Numbered from the stretch's first letter, positions 1-9,352 are shown. The stretch is 64,000 bases of DNA from Pedobacter suwonensis (GCF_900111825.1 NZ_FOJM01000002.1:248001-312000); one strand, 5' to 3'. Notes: generated by a model not told the origin, from the sequence alone. Numbers and translations are program-made.

Positions 1-878
1 GATTAAATGCTGTTCCGTTTGATGGTGCCTTCAAATGGGAAACCAATGTAAACTTTACCAAAAATGAAAACAAGGTGATAGCGTTATCAGAAGGTTTAAA
101 AGAATATTCGATGGGCAGTGCCGATGGAGACAACATTCGTTACCTGATTAAGGAAGGTACAAAAATCGGCGACTTCTACACTCCGAGTTATACCAAAGTA
201 GCCAGCGGACCAAACGCGGGAGCAGCATTATTAGACAAAACCGGGCATTACATTCGCAACAATAGCGAATACCTTAAAGTCGGAAACTATAACCCCGATT
301 TTACCATGGGTTTCAACAATACTTTCAGTTACAAAAACTTCACCCTAAACGTACTTTTAGACTGGCGTAAGGGTGGCAATTTTTACTCTTACGTAGTAAA
401 ATCACTAATCAACGCAGGCTTAACCGATAACACACTGGTGGGCCGAGATGCAGAAACCGGCGGTTTAGCATGGACGGATTCGCAGGGCAGAAAACGGAAC
501 GACGGAATGATTATTCCGGGCTTTATTGCAGATGCGAACGGAAACCTGACCCAAAACACGGTAGTTATCGCCGCTTCTGATTTTTATAACAATACCTACA
601 ACAAATACTATGAAAGGTTAACCTATCCGGCCTCCTTCCTGAAAATCAGGGAAGCCTCATTAACCTATGTATTCGATAAAAAACTGATCCGCAAACTGCC
701 CATCAGCAACCTGTCATTATCGCTTATTGGCAGGAACCTGTATACCTGGACCGCCAATGGACTGGGTTATGATCCTGAAACGACCATGAGTGTTACCGAA
801 GGCTTTAAACTGGGCGTAGGTCATTGGACACTTCCGGGAACACGCTCATTCGGTTTTAAATTAAGTTGTAACTTTTAA
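1..878 (+). CDS. SusC-family TonB-dependent transporter, C-terminal part (5' end outside window)
   Basis: The reading frame is open from the first bases of the window (frame of position 3) to the stop at 876-878, so this is the last ~290 residues of a gene that begins upstream. The visible protein has the alternating aromatic/polar strands of a SusC/RagA outer-membrane barrel (for example FTMGFNNTFSYKNFTLNVLL, then WRKGGNFYSY), the SusC-typical phrase SLSLIGRNLYTWT, and a C-terminal phenylalanine expected for barrel insertion. A SusD gene follows 11 bp downstream, the standard pairing. SusC proteins form the TonB-powered channel under a SusD lid. The substrate cannot be read from the barrel; the neighbouring phosphatase and phosphodiesterase hint at a phosphorylated substrate. 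An internal ATG at 75 is not the true start. Confidence 0.93.
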   Translation, partial: LNAVPFDGAFKWETNVNFTKNENKVIALSEGLKEYSMGSADGDNIRYLIKEGTKIGDFYTPSYTKVASGPNAGAALLDKTGHYIRNNSEYLKVGNYNPDFTMGFNNTFSYKNFTLNVLLDWRKGGNFYSYVVKSLINAGLTDNTLVGRDAETGGLAWTDSQGRKRNDGMIIPGFIADANGNLTQNTVVIAASDFYNNTYNKYYERLTYPASFLKIREASLTYVFDKKLIRKLPISNLSLSLIGRNLYTWTANGLGYDPETTMSVTEGFKLGVGHWTLPGTRSFGFKLSCNF

Positions 879-889
879 CCTGTACAGAA

Positions 890-2362
890 ATGAAATTCAA
901 ATATACAACGCTACTTTTCGCTATACTGGCTTTGATTACAAGCTGTACCAAAGATTTTGAAAAGATAAATACCAACCCCAATGCTCCTGAAACCACCAAT
1001 ACCGAATTTTTAATGTCAGACGTATTGGTTTCTACCGCTTACGCCTACCAGGAAAATGCTGTGAACCGACGGCCCGCCTCTGCAGCGCGCTACCTTACCC
1101 TGGTTCGAAATACCGGCTATGACCTGTTGGATTGGGGTCCGGTTGATTGGGACGATATTTACGCCCGCTTAGCCGTAAACAAAACCTTTATCGAGACTGC
1201 ACAAAAACGTTCTGAAAACCAGTACGTGGCCATCGGTAAAATCATGAAAGCTTTTAACTTTGGTTACCTCACCGATTTATATGGCGATATCCCCTATTCG
1301 CAAGCATTAAAATCGAAAGAGGCTAATATCATTTATCCTGAATACGATCAGCAGCAGGTCATTTATCCTGATCTGTTGAGGGAATTAAGGGAAGCCAACG
1401 ATATGCTAAAAGGCAACGTTCAGGAAATCAATGCTAAAGGCGATGTAATGTTTAAAGGTAAAGCGCTTGCCTGGCGCAAATTTGCCAATTCGCTACGTCT
1501 CCGGATGTTATTGCGGATCTCAAAAAATTATGCACCAGCCTTTGCCGAAATGCAGGAAATATTGAACGATAAAATAGCTTATCCTATCTTCGAAAGCAGT
1601 GCAGACAATGCGGAAGTAGCCTATCTGGGCAATATTGCGGCCTATAGCTGGCCGGGCGGCCCTTTGGCGATGATCGATTTCGATTACCTGAAAACCAAAG
1701 CAAGCAAAGAACTGGTAGACAGACTGATACAAAGGAATGATCCAAGGTTGACTGTCTGGGTAGAACCGGTAAAGAGTACCAACGGATCAACTGTTGATCT
1801 GAACCGTTACGTAGGAGTGCCTAATGCCATTGACGCACCTTCTACCTATAACGGCGGTGAAGATCATGTTTCGGTTTTCTCTTCTGCTTTTTTCAGGAAA
1901 AATGGCGGTAGTTCAAATGCATTACTAAAAGCCAGCTTAATCACTTATACCGAGCAGTGCTTTATTTTGGCTGAGGCCGTACAAAAAGGAAAACTAAGCG
2001 TGAGTGGCGAAACTGCAGAATCGCTGTACTATAAAGGCATCAAAGAATCGATGAGCAGCTACGCTGTAAGTGCAACACAGGCCTATTATGATCAACCTTT
2101 GGTAAAATACGATGGCACACTTGAACAATTGATTACCCAAAAATGGCTCGCTATGCTGTTTAAAGGTGCTGAAGGATGGTTTGATCAGCGCCGCACCGGA
2201 TACCCTGCCTTTGTAACAGGTCCGTTAGCAGCCGGGAGAGGCATTCCAAAACGTTATACCTACCCTGATTCGGAAAGTGCAAAAAACCGTGTTAACTATC
2301 AAAAAGCCGTTTCCATTTTCGGTGCCGACAATCAGTATACCCTAATGTGGTACCTGAAATAA
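890..2362 (+). CDS. SusD/RagB-family outer-membrane lipoprotein
   Basis: This 490-residue protein starts with a short signal peptide and lipobox (LITSC, Cys at about residue 19), followed by an acidic, Asn-rich stretch typical of surface-exposed Bacteroidetes lipoproteins. The body matches the SusD-like (SusD_2) alpha-helical TPR fold: NPNAPETT near the N-terminus, YGDIPYSQAL, the segment KALAWRKFANSLRLRMLLRISK, and the C-terminal QKWLAMLFKGAEGWFDQRRTGYPAF. It should cap the SusC channel encoded just upstream and bind substrate at the cell surface. It lies 30 bp before the phosphoesterase gene, so susC-susD-phosphatase-gdpD look like one operon. Family assignment is firm; the ligand is unknown. 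Confidence 0.93.
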   Translation: MKFKYTTLLFAILALITSCTKDFEKINTNPNAPETTNTEFLMSDVLVSTAYAYQENAVNRRPASAARYLTLVRNTGYDLLDWGPVDWDDIYARLAVNKTFIETAQKRSENQYVAIGKIMKAFNFGYLTDLYGDIPYSQALKSKEANIIYPEYDQQQVIYPDLLRELREANDMLKGNVQEINAKGDVMFKGKALAWRKFANSLRLRMLLRISKNYAPAFAEMQEILNDKIAYPIFESSADNAEVAYLGNIAAYSWPGGPLAMIDFDYLKTKASKELVDRLIQRNDPRLTVWVEPVKSTNGSTVDLNRYVGVPNAIDAPSTYNGGEDHVSVFSSAFFRKNGGSSNALLKASLITYTEQCFILAEAVQKGKLSVSGETAESLYYKGIKESMSSYAVSATQAYYDQPLVKYDGTLEQLITQKWLAMLFKGAEGWFDQRRTGYPAFVTGPLAAGRGIPKRYTYPDSESAKNRVNYQKAVSIFGADNQYTLMWYLK

Positions 2363-2392
2363 ATTAATTCCTTTATTACCAAATAAAATAAC

Positions 2393-3679
2393 ATGAAATT
2401 ATATATCAATTTTTCTTTTTTACTTACGCTCTCTGTTTTGGCCATTGGCGTTAAAACACATGCCCAGGATTTTAAACCCGGGCATTTTCCCGACCGCGTA
2501 ATTTTAACCTGGGCCGGAGATCCTGCTACAAGCCAAACCGTAAACTGGCGTACCGATACCACTATTAAAGCCTCAAAAGCCCAAATCAAAGCTGAAGATT
2601 CCAATCCGGCGCTTGAACAATCGATTACGGGTTACGATGCCATTTCTACTTTACTTGGAAGCGGAAATAATTACGAAATTGCAAGCTATCATCACGTTAC
2701 CTTTACCAACCTTAAACCGGCAACGGTTTATGCTTACCGGGTTGGCTCTGGCGAACATTGGAGCGAGTGGTTCCAGTTTACCACTGCGTCAGTTAAAAAT
2801 AAGCCATTTTCCTTTATTTATCTTGGCGACGCACAGAACGACATCCGCTCTAAGTGGTCGCGTGTTATCCGTAAAGCATTTTCCCACCAGCCTGATGCCA
2901 GATTTATCATCCATGCCGGAGACCTAATCAATCGTTCCAATAACGACCAGGAATGGGGCGAATGGCATTATGGAGGTGGTTTCATCAATGGTATGATTCC
3001 CAGCATCCCCTCCCCCGGAAACCATGAATATGTACGCGATGACAAAAGAAAACTGGTGCTTGACCCACATTGGGGCGTACAGTACACTTTTGCCGGCAAT
3101 GGCCCAAAAGGTCTGGAAGAATCGGTTTATTATGTCGATTATCAGGATATGAGGATCATTTCCCTGGATTCGCAAATGATTATATTGGACGAAGCTTCGG
3201 CCAAAGCTGAATATGAGTGGCTTGAAAAAGTATTAAAGGAAAATACTAAGCTATGGACAGTAGTTACCTTTCACCATCCCATTTTTTCAACAGCAAAGAG
3301 CAGGGATAACAAGGAATTCAGAGATCGGTTTAAACCCTTATTTGATAAATACCATATTGATCTTGTACTGCAGGGCCATGACCACACATACAGCCGTGGC
3401 CAAAACCTGCCAAGGGGACTATCGGGAAGGGAAGTGAGCGGACCGGTTTATCTGGTTTCGGTTGCAGGCCCTAAAATGTATAAAGTAGATGGAGCAAAAT
3501 GGATGGATGTATCTTTAGAAAACACCCAGCTGTTCCAGGTTATCCATGTTGATGGGCCAAACCTTAAATTTGAGGCCTATAAAACCTCTGGCGAGCTTTT
3601 CGATGCTTTCTCCTTAAAAAAATCTGACAGAAACAGCGCAGCAGCATTCACAGATATGAACCCTACACAAAATCCCTAG
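2393..3679 (+). CDS. Secreted purple-acid-phosphatase-like metallophosphoesterase
   Basis: The 428-residue protein has a Sec signal peptide (cleavage near THAQ-D) and an N-terminal fibronectin-like purple acid phosphatase domain (about residues 30-130, with VNWRTD and TVYAYRVG). A calcineurin-type metallophosphoesterase domain follows (about 135-400). Metal-binding signatures are visible in order: GDAQND, HAGDLINR, GNHEYV, FHHPIF and GHDHTYSRG. Such enzymes hydrolyse phosphomonoesters or phosphodiesters outside the cytoplasm using a dinuclear metal centre. It sits between SusD and a glycerophosphodiester phosphodiesterase with 2 bp to the latter, suggesting stepwise release of phosphate from an imported or surface-bound phosphorylated compound. 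The exact substrate is an inference. Confidence 0.9.
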   Translation: MKLYINFSFLLTLSVLAIGVKTHAQDFKPGHFPDRVILTWAGDPATSQTVNWRTDTTIKASKAQIKAEDSNPALEQSITGYDAISTLLGSGNNYEIASYHHVTFTNLKPATVYAYRVGSGEHWSEWFQFTTASVKNKPFSFIYLGDAQNDIRSKWSRVIRKAFSHQPDARFIIHAGDLINRSNNDQEWGEWHYGGGFINGMIPSIPSPGNHEYVRDDKRKLVLDPHWGVQYTFAGNGPKGLEESVYYVDYQDMRIISLDSQMIILDEASAKAEYEWLEKVLKENTKLWTVVTFHHPIFSTAKSRDNKEFRDRFKPLFDKYHIDLVLQGHDHTYSRGQNLPRGLSGREVSGPVYLVSVAGPKMYKVDGAKWMDVSLENTQLFQVIHVDGPNLKFEAYKTSGELFDAFSLKKSDRNSAAAFTDMNPTQNP

Positions 3680-3681
3680 TC

Positions 3682-4509
3682 ATGAGCATAAATATAACAC
3701 CGGTTTTACTGGCCATCTTATTTAGCTGCCTCTGTACACGGGTATTCTCACAACATGCAATGAGGCCATTGCCGAAATCAAAAAATGCTTTTATTGTGAT
3801 TGCCCACCGTGGTAGTCATTTAATTAAACCTGAAAATACAATAGCTTCCATTACGGAGGCTATTGATTTGGGTGCAGATTATGTGGAACTTGATCTGCGT
3901 ACCAAAAAAGACGGGCACCTGGTACTTTTGCATAACGACCGTGTAGACGGTTTAAGTAATGGAAAAGGACAAATAAAAGACCTAGATTTTGAAGCAGCAA
4001 GGCAACTTATCCTTAAAGGAAAAGACGGGAGTATACACCGGATTGCCAGTTTTGAGGAGGCATTAACGGCTTGCAAAGGAAAAATAAATATCTATTTGGA
4101 TTTTAAAGCAGCTGAAGCAGAGAAAGCATATGAGGCCATTAAAAAGGCAGATATGAAGTACAATCTATTGGTTTATGTAAGTAGCCATAGCGACTACCTT
4201 TCCTGGCGGAAAACAGCACCCAAAATGCCTTTAATGTCTCGTTTGGATAATACCATCACAACCGAAAAAGCCTTGATGCAAGCAATGTCAGAAGCCCCCT
4301 TGGAGGCGATTGACAATGCCCCTAATGAAACATTACTTCCAGTTCTAAAAACCATGGGCATCAGTATTTTTATGGATGTACAAAAAGCAAATGAAACACC
4401 GGATGATTGGATGAAGGCAATAAAATCAGGCATTCAGGGATTACAGACCGATCACCCGAAGTTGCTAATTGACTATCTTTGGGAGCATAAAATAAGAGAT
4501 AGGACATAA
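3682..4509 (+). CDS. Glycerophosphodiester phosphodiesterase family protein (secreted)
   Basis: The 275-residue protein has a signal peptide ending near FSQ-H and a single GDPD TIM-barrel domain. Diagnostic residues are present: AHRGSHLIKPENT (the HRG..PENT catalytic entry), ELDLRTKKDGHLVLLHND (Glu-x-Asp metal site and second catalytic His), and a C-terminal LQTDHP motif that closes the barrel. The family cleaves glycerophosphodiesters to glycerol-3-phosphate and an alcohol. The gene starts 2 bp after the phosphoesterase stop, so the two are almost certainly co-transcribed. Together with SusCD they could scavenge phosphorus or polyols from deacylated phospholipids. A 13-bp-stem terminator follows it. 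Confidence 0.9.
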   Translation: MSINITPVLLAILFSCLCTRVFSQHAMRPLPKSKNAFIVIAHRGSHLIKPENTIASITEAIDLGADYVELDLRTKKDGHLVLLHNDRVDGLSNGKGQIKDLDFEAARQLILKGKDGSIHRIASFEEALTACKGKINIYLDFKAAEAEKAYEAIKKADMKYNLLVYVSSHSDYLSWRKTAPKMPLMSRLDNTITTEKALMQAMSEAPLEAIDNAPNETLLPVLKTMGISIFMDVQKANETPDDWMKAIKSGIQGLQTDHPKLLIDYLWEHKIRDRT

Positions 4510-4525
4510 ATAAAAGTTTATATAC

Positions 4526-4558
4526 TGAAGATAAATCCTGCTACCGGATTTATCTTCA
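4526..4558. terminator. Bidirectional stem-loop terminator between convergent genes
   Basis: A perfect 13-bp stem (arm TGAAGATAAATCC at 4526-4538) with a 7-nt loop lies between the gdpD stop and the convergent histidine-kinase stop. It has no long T run, but its position and symmetry fit a two-way terminator. Confidence 0.7.
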
Positions 4559-4577
4559 ATTCAGACCTTATTAAAAA

Positions 4578-7151
4578 TCACAAAGGCTTAACCTTGTTGG
4601 TTTCCTTCAACCAGCGTTTGGCTTCCTCCATGTCGTAAAAAAAGCGAACATTGGCTTTACCGTCCGATACATCGAAACTTTTTTGAGCGGCAAGTTGCGC
4701 AAAGATACTTCGAGAAAAAATCCAGGCAAAATCCTGCAGGCCAGCTTCAATCATCATCGGAAACCAAACCTTTCCCACCCAATCTGATGCCTCCGACCAA
4801 TTTCCAAGCACTTCTCGATTATCATTAAGCACTTTTTTAAGTCCTGATGACCTAAGCATCTCTATCATCTGAAGCCCCCCGTTTTGCACACTTTTAAAAT
4901 TCTGATGCCCGGTCCAGTTTGCTTCCATCCAGTCTTGCTGATCATTGTAACTAATGGTCAGGTATTCATCGCTATAGTTAAGTCCTTTTGCAACCGAACC
5001 TTTTGTAATCCCAGTTTCGCTCATTGGAACGCGTATGTAAACTGTAGTTCCTATCCCGAGTTCACTTTCGATCCAGAATGTACCCTGATGAGCTTTAATA
5101 ATTTCGGAAGAAATAAAAAGGCCTAAACCCAGTCCGCCAAAGCGCCCCGCAGCATTATCTGATCGGTAATAACGGTCGAAAAGTTTTTCTAGCTCCTCAC
5201 TATCTATACCTATACCATGATCTTCGACTGCGATAATAATCGATTCCTGTTCAACCCTGAACGTAACATTTACCACATCTGCACTGGGAGAATATTTAAC
5301 GGCATTGCTGAGTAAATTATCGATTACCTGTTCAATCCTGAAACGATCGGCATATATATTAATTTGTTCGTTCGCTGTAAAGATGATCCGATGGGTATTA
5401 ACGCTTAGCTGAAGGTTTTCGCAGCATTCCTGAATCAGCTGGTTAAGATTGAAAATCGATTTATTGAACTGGAGCTTACCTGCATTGATCTTACTTACGT
5501 CCAGCAAATCGTTAATCAGGCTCTCCAGTTTAGTCGTAGCGAGATCTACTTTTTGTAAGTAAGATTTTGCCCGATCAAGATCATTGGTTCTTGCGAGCAG
5601 TTGATTAAATGCTTTAATACTGGTTAATGGTGTTTTCAACTCGTGCGAAGCAATAGAAATAAATTCATCCCGCTGCTCCTCTCCTTTCTTTTGCAGGTCT
5701 ATATTGGTATTCGAACCAATCCATAATATAACCTCACCATTTTCGAAAATAGGCACGGCCCTCCCCAAATGCCATAGATATTGACCATCAGCCATTTTCA
5801 ATCTAAACTGGACTTGATATTCGGTACCATTACCAAGTGAAAGCATCCACACCCTTATACATTCCTGCAAATCATCAGGATGAACGTAGTGTTGCCAGCC
5901 GATACCAAAAGGGGATTCAGGATCGAGTGCAAAATCACGGATGATCACGCCGTTAATATAATCAATTGTACCATCAGCCCTGGCCGTCCATACTTGTTGT
6001 GGTAGGGTATCAAGAAGTTTCGATAGATGAAGTTTCTCCTTCCTTACAATAGTAATATCCCTGAATATAACCAAAAGTCTAACCTCAGAAGCGTCATCTA
6101 AGATTTCCGGAATGATATGAAATGAAAAATAATAGCGGCTTTCCTGCATGCCTGCCTCTAATTCTCCGGCAATATTTTTTCTGATAACAAGTGCCTGTTT
6201 CAATTCATTCCAGATTCTTTTACTCAACGATTGAACATCTGAATCAGCAAACGGTGGAAGCTTACTGATTTCCTGATTGACATAGATACAATCCAGGTTT
6301 TCATCAAAACGCATGATCAGATCCGGAAGATTTTCAGCCAAAGTCTTATACTCCGTCTCGCTGGCCTTAAGCTCACGAAAAATACTTGCCATGGGCTTAT
6401 CAAAAGCCATTTGCACATTGGCTTTGTAAATAAGAAAGAAAGAAATCAGTTTCCCATAATGTCCCCACTCATTTAACTGTCCGTAGTTTGATGTATAAGT
6501 GGCAAAGCAACATTCACTTAGAATGGCAACTATAATAGACCCTGAAAGAAGATGGTAAGTTTTCCGGTCAAAATTAGCCCTTCTCCGGTAAAGCAAGAAT
6601 AAGCTTACAAATAAAAATAAGATGATAACGTACTCACATACCACCTTGAAAAGGGTTTGACCAGCTCCCGGCACAAAACAAACGGGAAATACTTTCCATA
6701 CCAAAATGCTTGCAGCAATGAGTGAAGTCACCACAAAATATAGGAGGAAAAGCAGTTCGGTATTAATTTTTCGTTTGCGCCCAATCATTAAAAAACCGCC
6801 TAGAAAAATCATTGCCTCCATGCCACGTGTTGCCACCCAGAACTGGTTGGCGGGGTATCCCGGTAACGGAATGATATTCATCCCCTTATAGCTCAAAGTA
6901 TGTAACAGATCCAGAGCGCCAATAAACAGATAGGATATTCCCACAACATGCAGGTATTTGTTGTCCTGCATTTTTCTGGAATTCCAGGCCACAATAAACA
7001 CCGCGAAAGCGATTACGATGGAAAAGAGTTCAACCAAAGTATGGAAAAGCATGTAACCATACCGCTTGCTGTAAACAAAAACCAGTATCAGGCAGATAAT
7101 ACCAAATGCAGTACGATAGTAACGATTGAAAAGAGAGGTGATGTTTCGCAA
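4578..7151 (-). CDS. Membrane sensor histidine kinase: MASE3-PAS-PAS-HisKA-HATPase with STAS-like C-terminal domain
   Basis: The 857-residue protein opens with a multi-pass MASE3 sensory membrane domain (about residues 10-245, recognisable by YLFIGALDLLHTLSYKGM and FWVATRGMEA). Two PAS domains follow: one from ENLPDLIMRFDENLDCIYVN and a PAS_3-type one with GWQHYVHPDDL. The HisKA phosphoacceptor is His503 in the SHELKTP box, and the HATPase has DHGIGI and GGLGLGLFIS boxes. After residue ~728 there is an extra ~130-residue domain of the SpoIIAA/STAS-like type, with motifs LNDNREVLGNWSEASDW and a C-terminal F-Y-D-x-E-E-A-x-x-W-L. No response regulator gene is adjacent, so the partner is unknown. 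The gene converges on gdpD. Confidence 0.88.
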   Translation of the reverse strand: MRNITSLFNRYYRTAFGIICLILVFVYSKRYGYMLFHTLVELFSIVIAFAVFIVAWNSRKMQDNKYLHVVGISYLFIGALDLLHTLSYKGMNIIPLPGYPANQFWVATRGMEAMIFLGGFLMIGRKRKINTELLFLLYFVVTSLIAASILVWKVFPVCFVPGAGQTLFKVVCEYVIILFLFVSLFLLYRRRANFDRKTYHLLSGSIIVAILSECCFATYTSNYGQLNEWGHYGKLISFFLIYKANVQMAFDKPMASIFRELKASETEYKTLAENLPDLIMRFDENLDCIYVNQEISKLPPFADSDVQSLSKRIWNELKQALVIRKNIAGELEAGMQESRYYFSFHIIPEILDDASEVRLLVIFRDITIVRKEKLHLSKLLDTLPQQVWTARADGTIDYINGVIIRDFALDPESPFGIGWQHYVHPDDLQECIRVWMLSLGNGTEYQVQFRLKMADGQYLWHLGRAVPIFENGEVILWIGSNTNIDLQKKGEEQRDEFISIASHELKTPLTSIKAFNQLLARTNDLDRAKSYLQKVDLATTKLESLINDLLDVSKINAGKLQFNKSIFNLNQLIQECCENLQLSVNTHRIIFTANEQINIYADRFRIEQVIDNLLSNAVKYSPSADVVNVTFRVEQESIIIAVEDHGIGIDSEELEKLFDRYYRSDNAAGRFGGLGLGLFISSEIIKAHQGTFWIESELGIGTTVYIRVPMSETGITKGSVAKGLNYSDEYLTISYNDQQDWMEANWTGHQNFKSVQNGGLQMIEMLRSSGLKKVLNDNREVLGNWSEASDWVGKVWFPMMIEAGLQDFAWIFSRSIFAQLAAQKSFDVSDGKANVRFFYDMEEAKRWLKETNKVKPL

Positions 7152-7515
7152 GGATATAAAAATCTATCAACAAATATAGGCTATTGAGAAGTGTTATGGA
7201 AATAACAACTAAGAAATTGACCTGAGCGACATTAATCTTTGCTTGATAAAAACATCAGCCTGAGCGGAAAAGGGGCTAAAGGCAAACGCTTTTTCAGGTT
7301 ACTCCTGAAGCAAACGGTCAGAGGCTCCGGCTGGTAAGAAGTTTCCCAGGTGACAATTTGAAGAGAAGCAAATTCCTGAGTAATCTAAACTCAGGCGGCT
7401 ATAGAACAGGCTTTTATAGTTCTGAATTTTTCCCTTACCAAAATCGGCCAACTTACATTTTCGCATTAAGCAAACTATCGAACTGTTTTAAATGTTAACC
7501 TACAATAAAGAAATT
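7152..7515. other. Intergenic region upstream of the kinase and the small acidic protein
   Basis: About 360 bp between divergently transcribed genes, so it must hold both promoters. A 6-bp inverted repeat (CCTGAG 7375-7380, CTCAGG 7390-7395) is the only clear symmetry. I see no coding potential or known RNA. Confidence 0.5.
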
Positions 7516-7782
7516 ATGGAAAACAACGCAAACAAAAAAGAACAGCAGGAAGAAGGTCTTACTAACCAGGAGCAACTTGCCCAGGCCGCATTGGGGAACA
7601 GTGAAGCAATTCAACCCTCAGCAGACAATAACAACGACATACTAACCATACCCGAGATCTCGGGGACCGGAAGCAATCCATCATCTGCCGCACCGCATTC
7701 GCTTATTGTACATGAGGATGAAAATGGAGAAAAAAAGTATGAAGAGGGCAGCACTGAAACTTCTAATGGTGAACAAGAATAA
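7516..7782 (+). CDS. Small acidic hypothetical protein, low complexity
   Basis: The ORF can start at 7492, but the ATG at 7516 gives a protein beginning MENNANKKEQQEEG that looks more natural, since the eight preceding codons add only an unremarkable stretch. The ~88-residue product is rich in Glu, Asn, Gln and Ser, has no predicted membrane segment, no cysteine and no signal peptide. It ends in an acidic tail (EEGSTETSNGEQE). It resembles the disordered small proteins common in soil Sphingobacteriaceae; no function can be assigned. It is isolated, with over 300 bp on either side. Confidence 0.55.
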   Translation: MENNANKKEQQEEGLTNQEQLAQAALGNSEAIQPSADNNNDILTIPEISGTGSNPSSAAPHSLIVHEDENGEKKYEEGSTETSNGEQE

Positions 7783-8254
7783 ATACAGGCATTTCATGCC
7801 GCTCGAATATTTCAATCCACAGACCTGAAACCCGACCATCCTAATCTATTGCGCAAATAAATATCTACATCTTGACAAGTGATCCCCGCATGGCCAATAT
7901 CATTAATATGCGGTATCAGAAAAGGTTTTCGGATTAAAGCACCTGCCCGGGTAAATGATTTTTATCAAATCAACCTGAATCCGGATTTATTCAACCTGAC
8001 TTCATTTTGCCAGATTGGATCGGAATAGAAGTGTGCAGGCTTTTGAATCAGCGAGGTAAAAAAATATTTGTGGCACTGTGATGAGCGCACTGGCCCGGCT
8101 GCCGGGGCTGTCATAAGAGTACAAAAGAAGATCTGACCAAAACCATTGATGCCCATTTATTGGTGAGGAATTCCAGGCAGATCAACTTTTGAGAAATATT
8201 TACATTTAACTTAGGGTGTTACTTTAAACTGATTCACACAAAATAAATTTCAAT
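7783..8254. other. Gene-free stretch upstream of the DUF421 gene
   Basis: About 470 bp with no convincing ORF on either strand. Short open stretches occur on the plus strand around 7870-8160, interrupted by stops in all frames. They could be remnants of a decayed gene, but I cannot match them to a family. Confidence 0.4.
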
Positions 8255-8947
8255 ATGCAGGATATCGACTGGACAAAAATCATGGTAGGTGAAGAACAGT
8301 GGGGATTTCTCATCGAAATTGCCATACGCACCATACTGATGTACTTTATCATACTCATCGGGCTAAGGCTTCTTGGCAAGCGCGGGGTAGGACAGTTATC
8401 GGTATTTGAAATGGTAGTCATCATCAGTCTGGGTTCCGCAGCCGGAGATCCAATGTTTTATAAGGAAATAGGGCTTATGGTACCTTTAGCCATATTCGCC
8501 ATCATTGTAGGTGCCTACAGGCTTACCACCTACCTAATGGCTAAAAGCAAGCGGTTTGACGACCTGGTTGAAGGCAAAGCTACCTACATCATTGAGGGGG
8601 GCATATTCTCCGTAAATGAATTTCGGAAAGAAACCCTCGCCCAGGATGAGTTCTTTTCCGAACTGCGGCAACAGGGCGTTTCCCATCTCGGTCAGGTTAA
8701 AACGGCCATACTGGAAACTTCTGGCTGCGTAAGCATCTTCTTTTTTCCAGATGAAGAGGTGCAGCCAGGCCTGCCGATCATGCCCAAAGAATTTGCGAAA
8801 GCGTCCAAAATTGTAGATCTTGCCGGACTTTATGCCTGTAGCTTCTGCGGCAAAGTTCACAACATCAATGAAGAACAAAAAGCCGAATGCATCAATTGCA
8901 AACATGATGAATGGGTAAAAGCAGACGACAGGCCAAGGATAAAGTAA
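8255..8947 (+). CDS. DUF421 (YetF/YcaP-like) membrane protein with C-terminal four-cysteine zinc-ribbon-like tail
   Basis: The 230-residue protein has three N-terminal transmembrane segments (about residues 20-100, including MYFIILIGLRLLGKRGVGQLSVFEMVVIISLGSAAGDP-like sequence), the hallmark of DUF421, then a cytosolic domain with the family pattern VEGKATYIIEGG. Unlike the usual family end, the last ~40 residues carry Cys195-x2-Cys198 and Cys212-x2-Cys215, spaced as in a small zinc ribbon. DUF421 proteins have been linked to envelope stress and spore resistance in Bacillus, but their activity is unclear. The gene stands alone and converges on the integrase remnant. Confidence 0.88.
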   Translation: MQDIDWTKIMVGEEQWGFLIEIAIRTILMYFIILIGLRLLGKRGVGQLSVFEMVVIISLGSAAGDPMFYKEIGLMVPLAIFAIIVGAYRLTTYLMAKSKRFDDLVEGKATYIIEGGIFSVNEFRKETLAQDEFFSELRQQGVSHLGQVKTAILETSGCVSIFFFPDEEVQPGLPIMPKEFAKASKIVDLAGLYACSFCGKVHNINEEQKAECINCKHDEWVKADDRPRIK

Positions 8948-8991
8948 TTTTGGGAAAGGGATTATTTCCTGCGTTATTTGCTTTTTGGTAT

Positions 8992-9321
8992 TTATCTCTC
9001 AATTTCTGTCAAATCTCCCTTCTTTAAATTAACTAGCTTGTCCCTTACATGTTTAGCCGATAATTTGGCCACATGGTGTTCGTTATCACCTATCCATTCT
9101 CTATACTTTCTTAAATCAGCGGCGATTCGTTTCAGTATAAATTTATTCTTTATGATAAGGGAGTCGCTATTAGGGCTTTTTTCCCAAAGTTGTTTTATAT
9201 TGACGAAATGAATCGTGTCGATATAGGCTGACTGTTTTTTGTGCCAAACTCTAATTTTCACATTCCAAGTTCCATTCGACTTTTGGCCGCCTTTGATTAT
9301 AGTTGTGGAGACTGTTGCCAT
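8992..9321 (-). pseudogene. Truncated tyrosine recombinase/integrase (N-terminal domain only)
   Basis: The 109-residue product begins like Bacteroidetes phage-type integrases: an AP2-like arm-binding beta-sheet region (VKIRVWHKKQSAYIDT), then the helical segment FILKRIAADLRKYREW and ISAKHVRDKL-like core-binding start. A full enzyme is about 400 residues and carries the R..H-R-H/Y catalytic domain, which is absent here; the frame stops at 8992-8994. It therefore cannot catalyse recombination. It lies 220 bp from a tRNA 3' fragment and a cluster of TCTCAAGT repeats, as expected for an int gene beside its attachment site, and marks an old integration event. Confidence 0.75.
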
Positions 9322-9352
9322 AGTTAAAAAATTTAGTTTGCAACCTCATTTT

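Noticed and set aside
7965..8156. 63-residue minus-strand frame in the gene-free stretch
   Set aside because: No start context, no recognisable pattern and antisense to equally weak frames.
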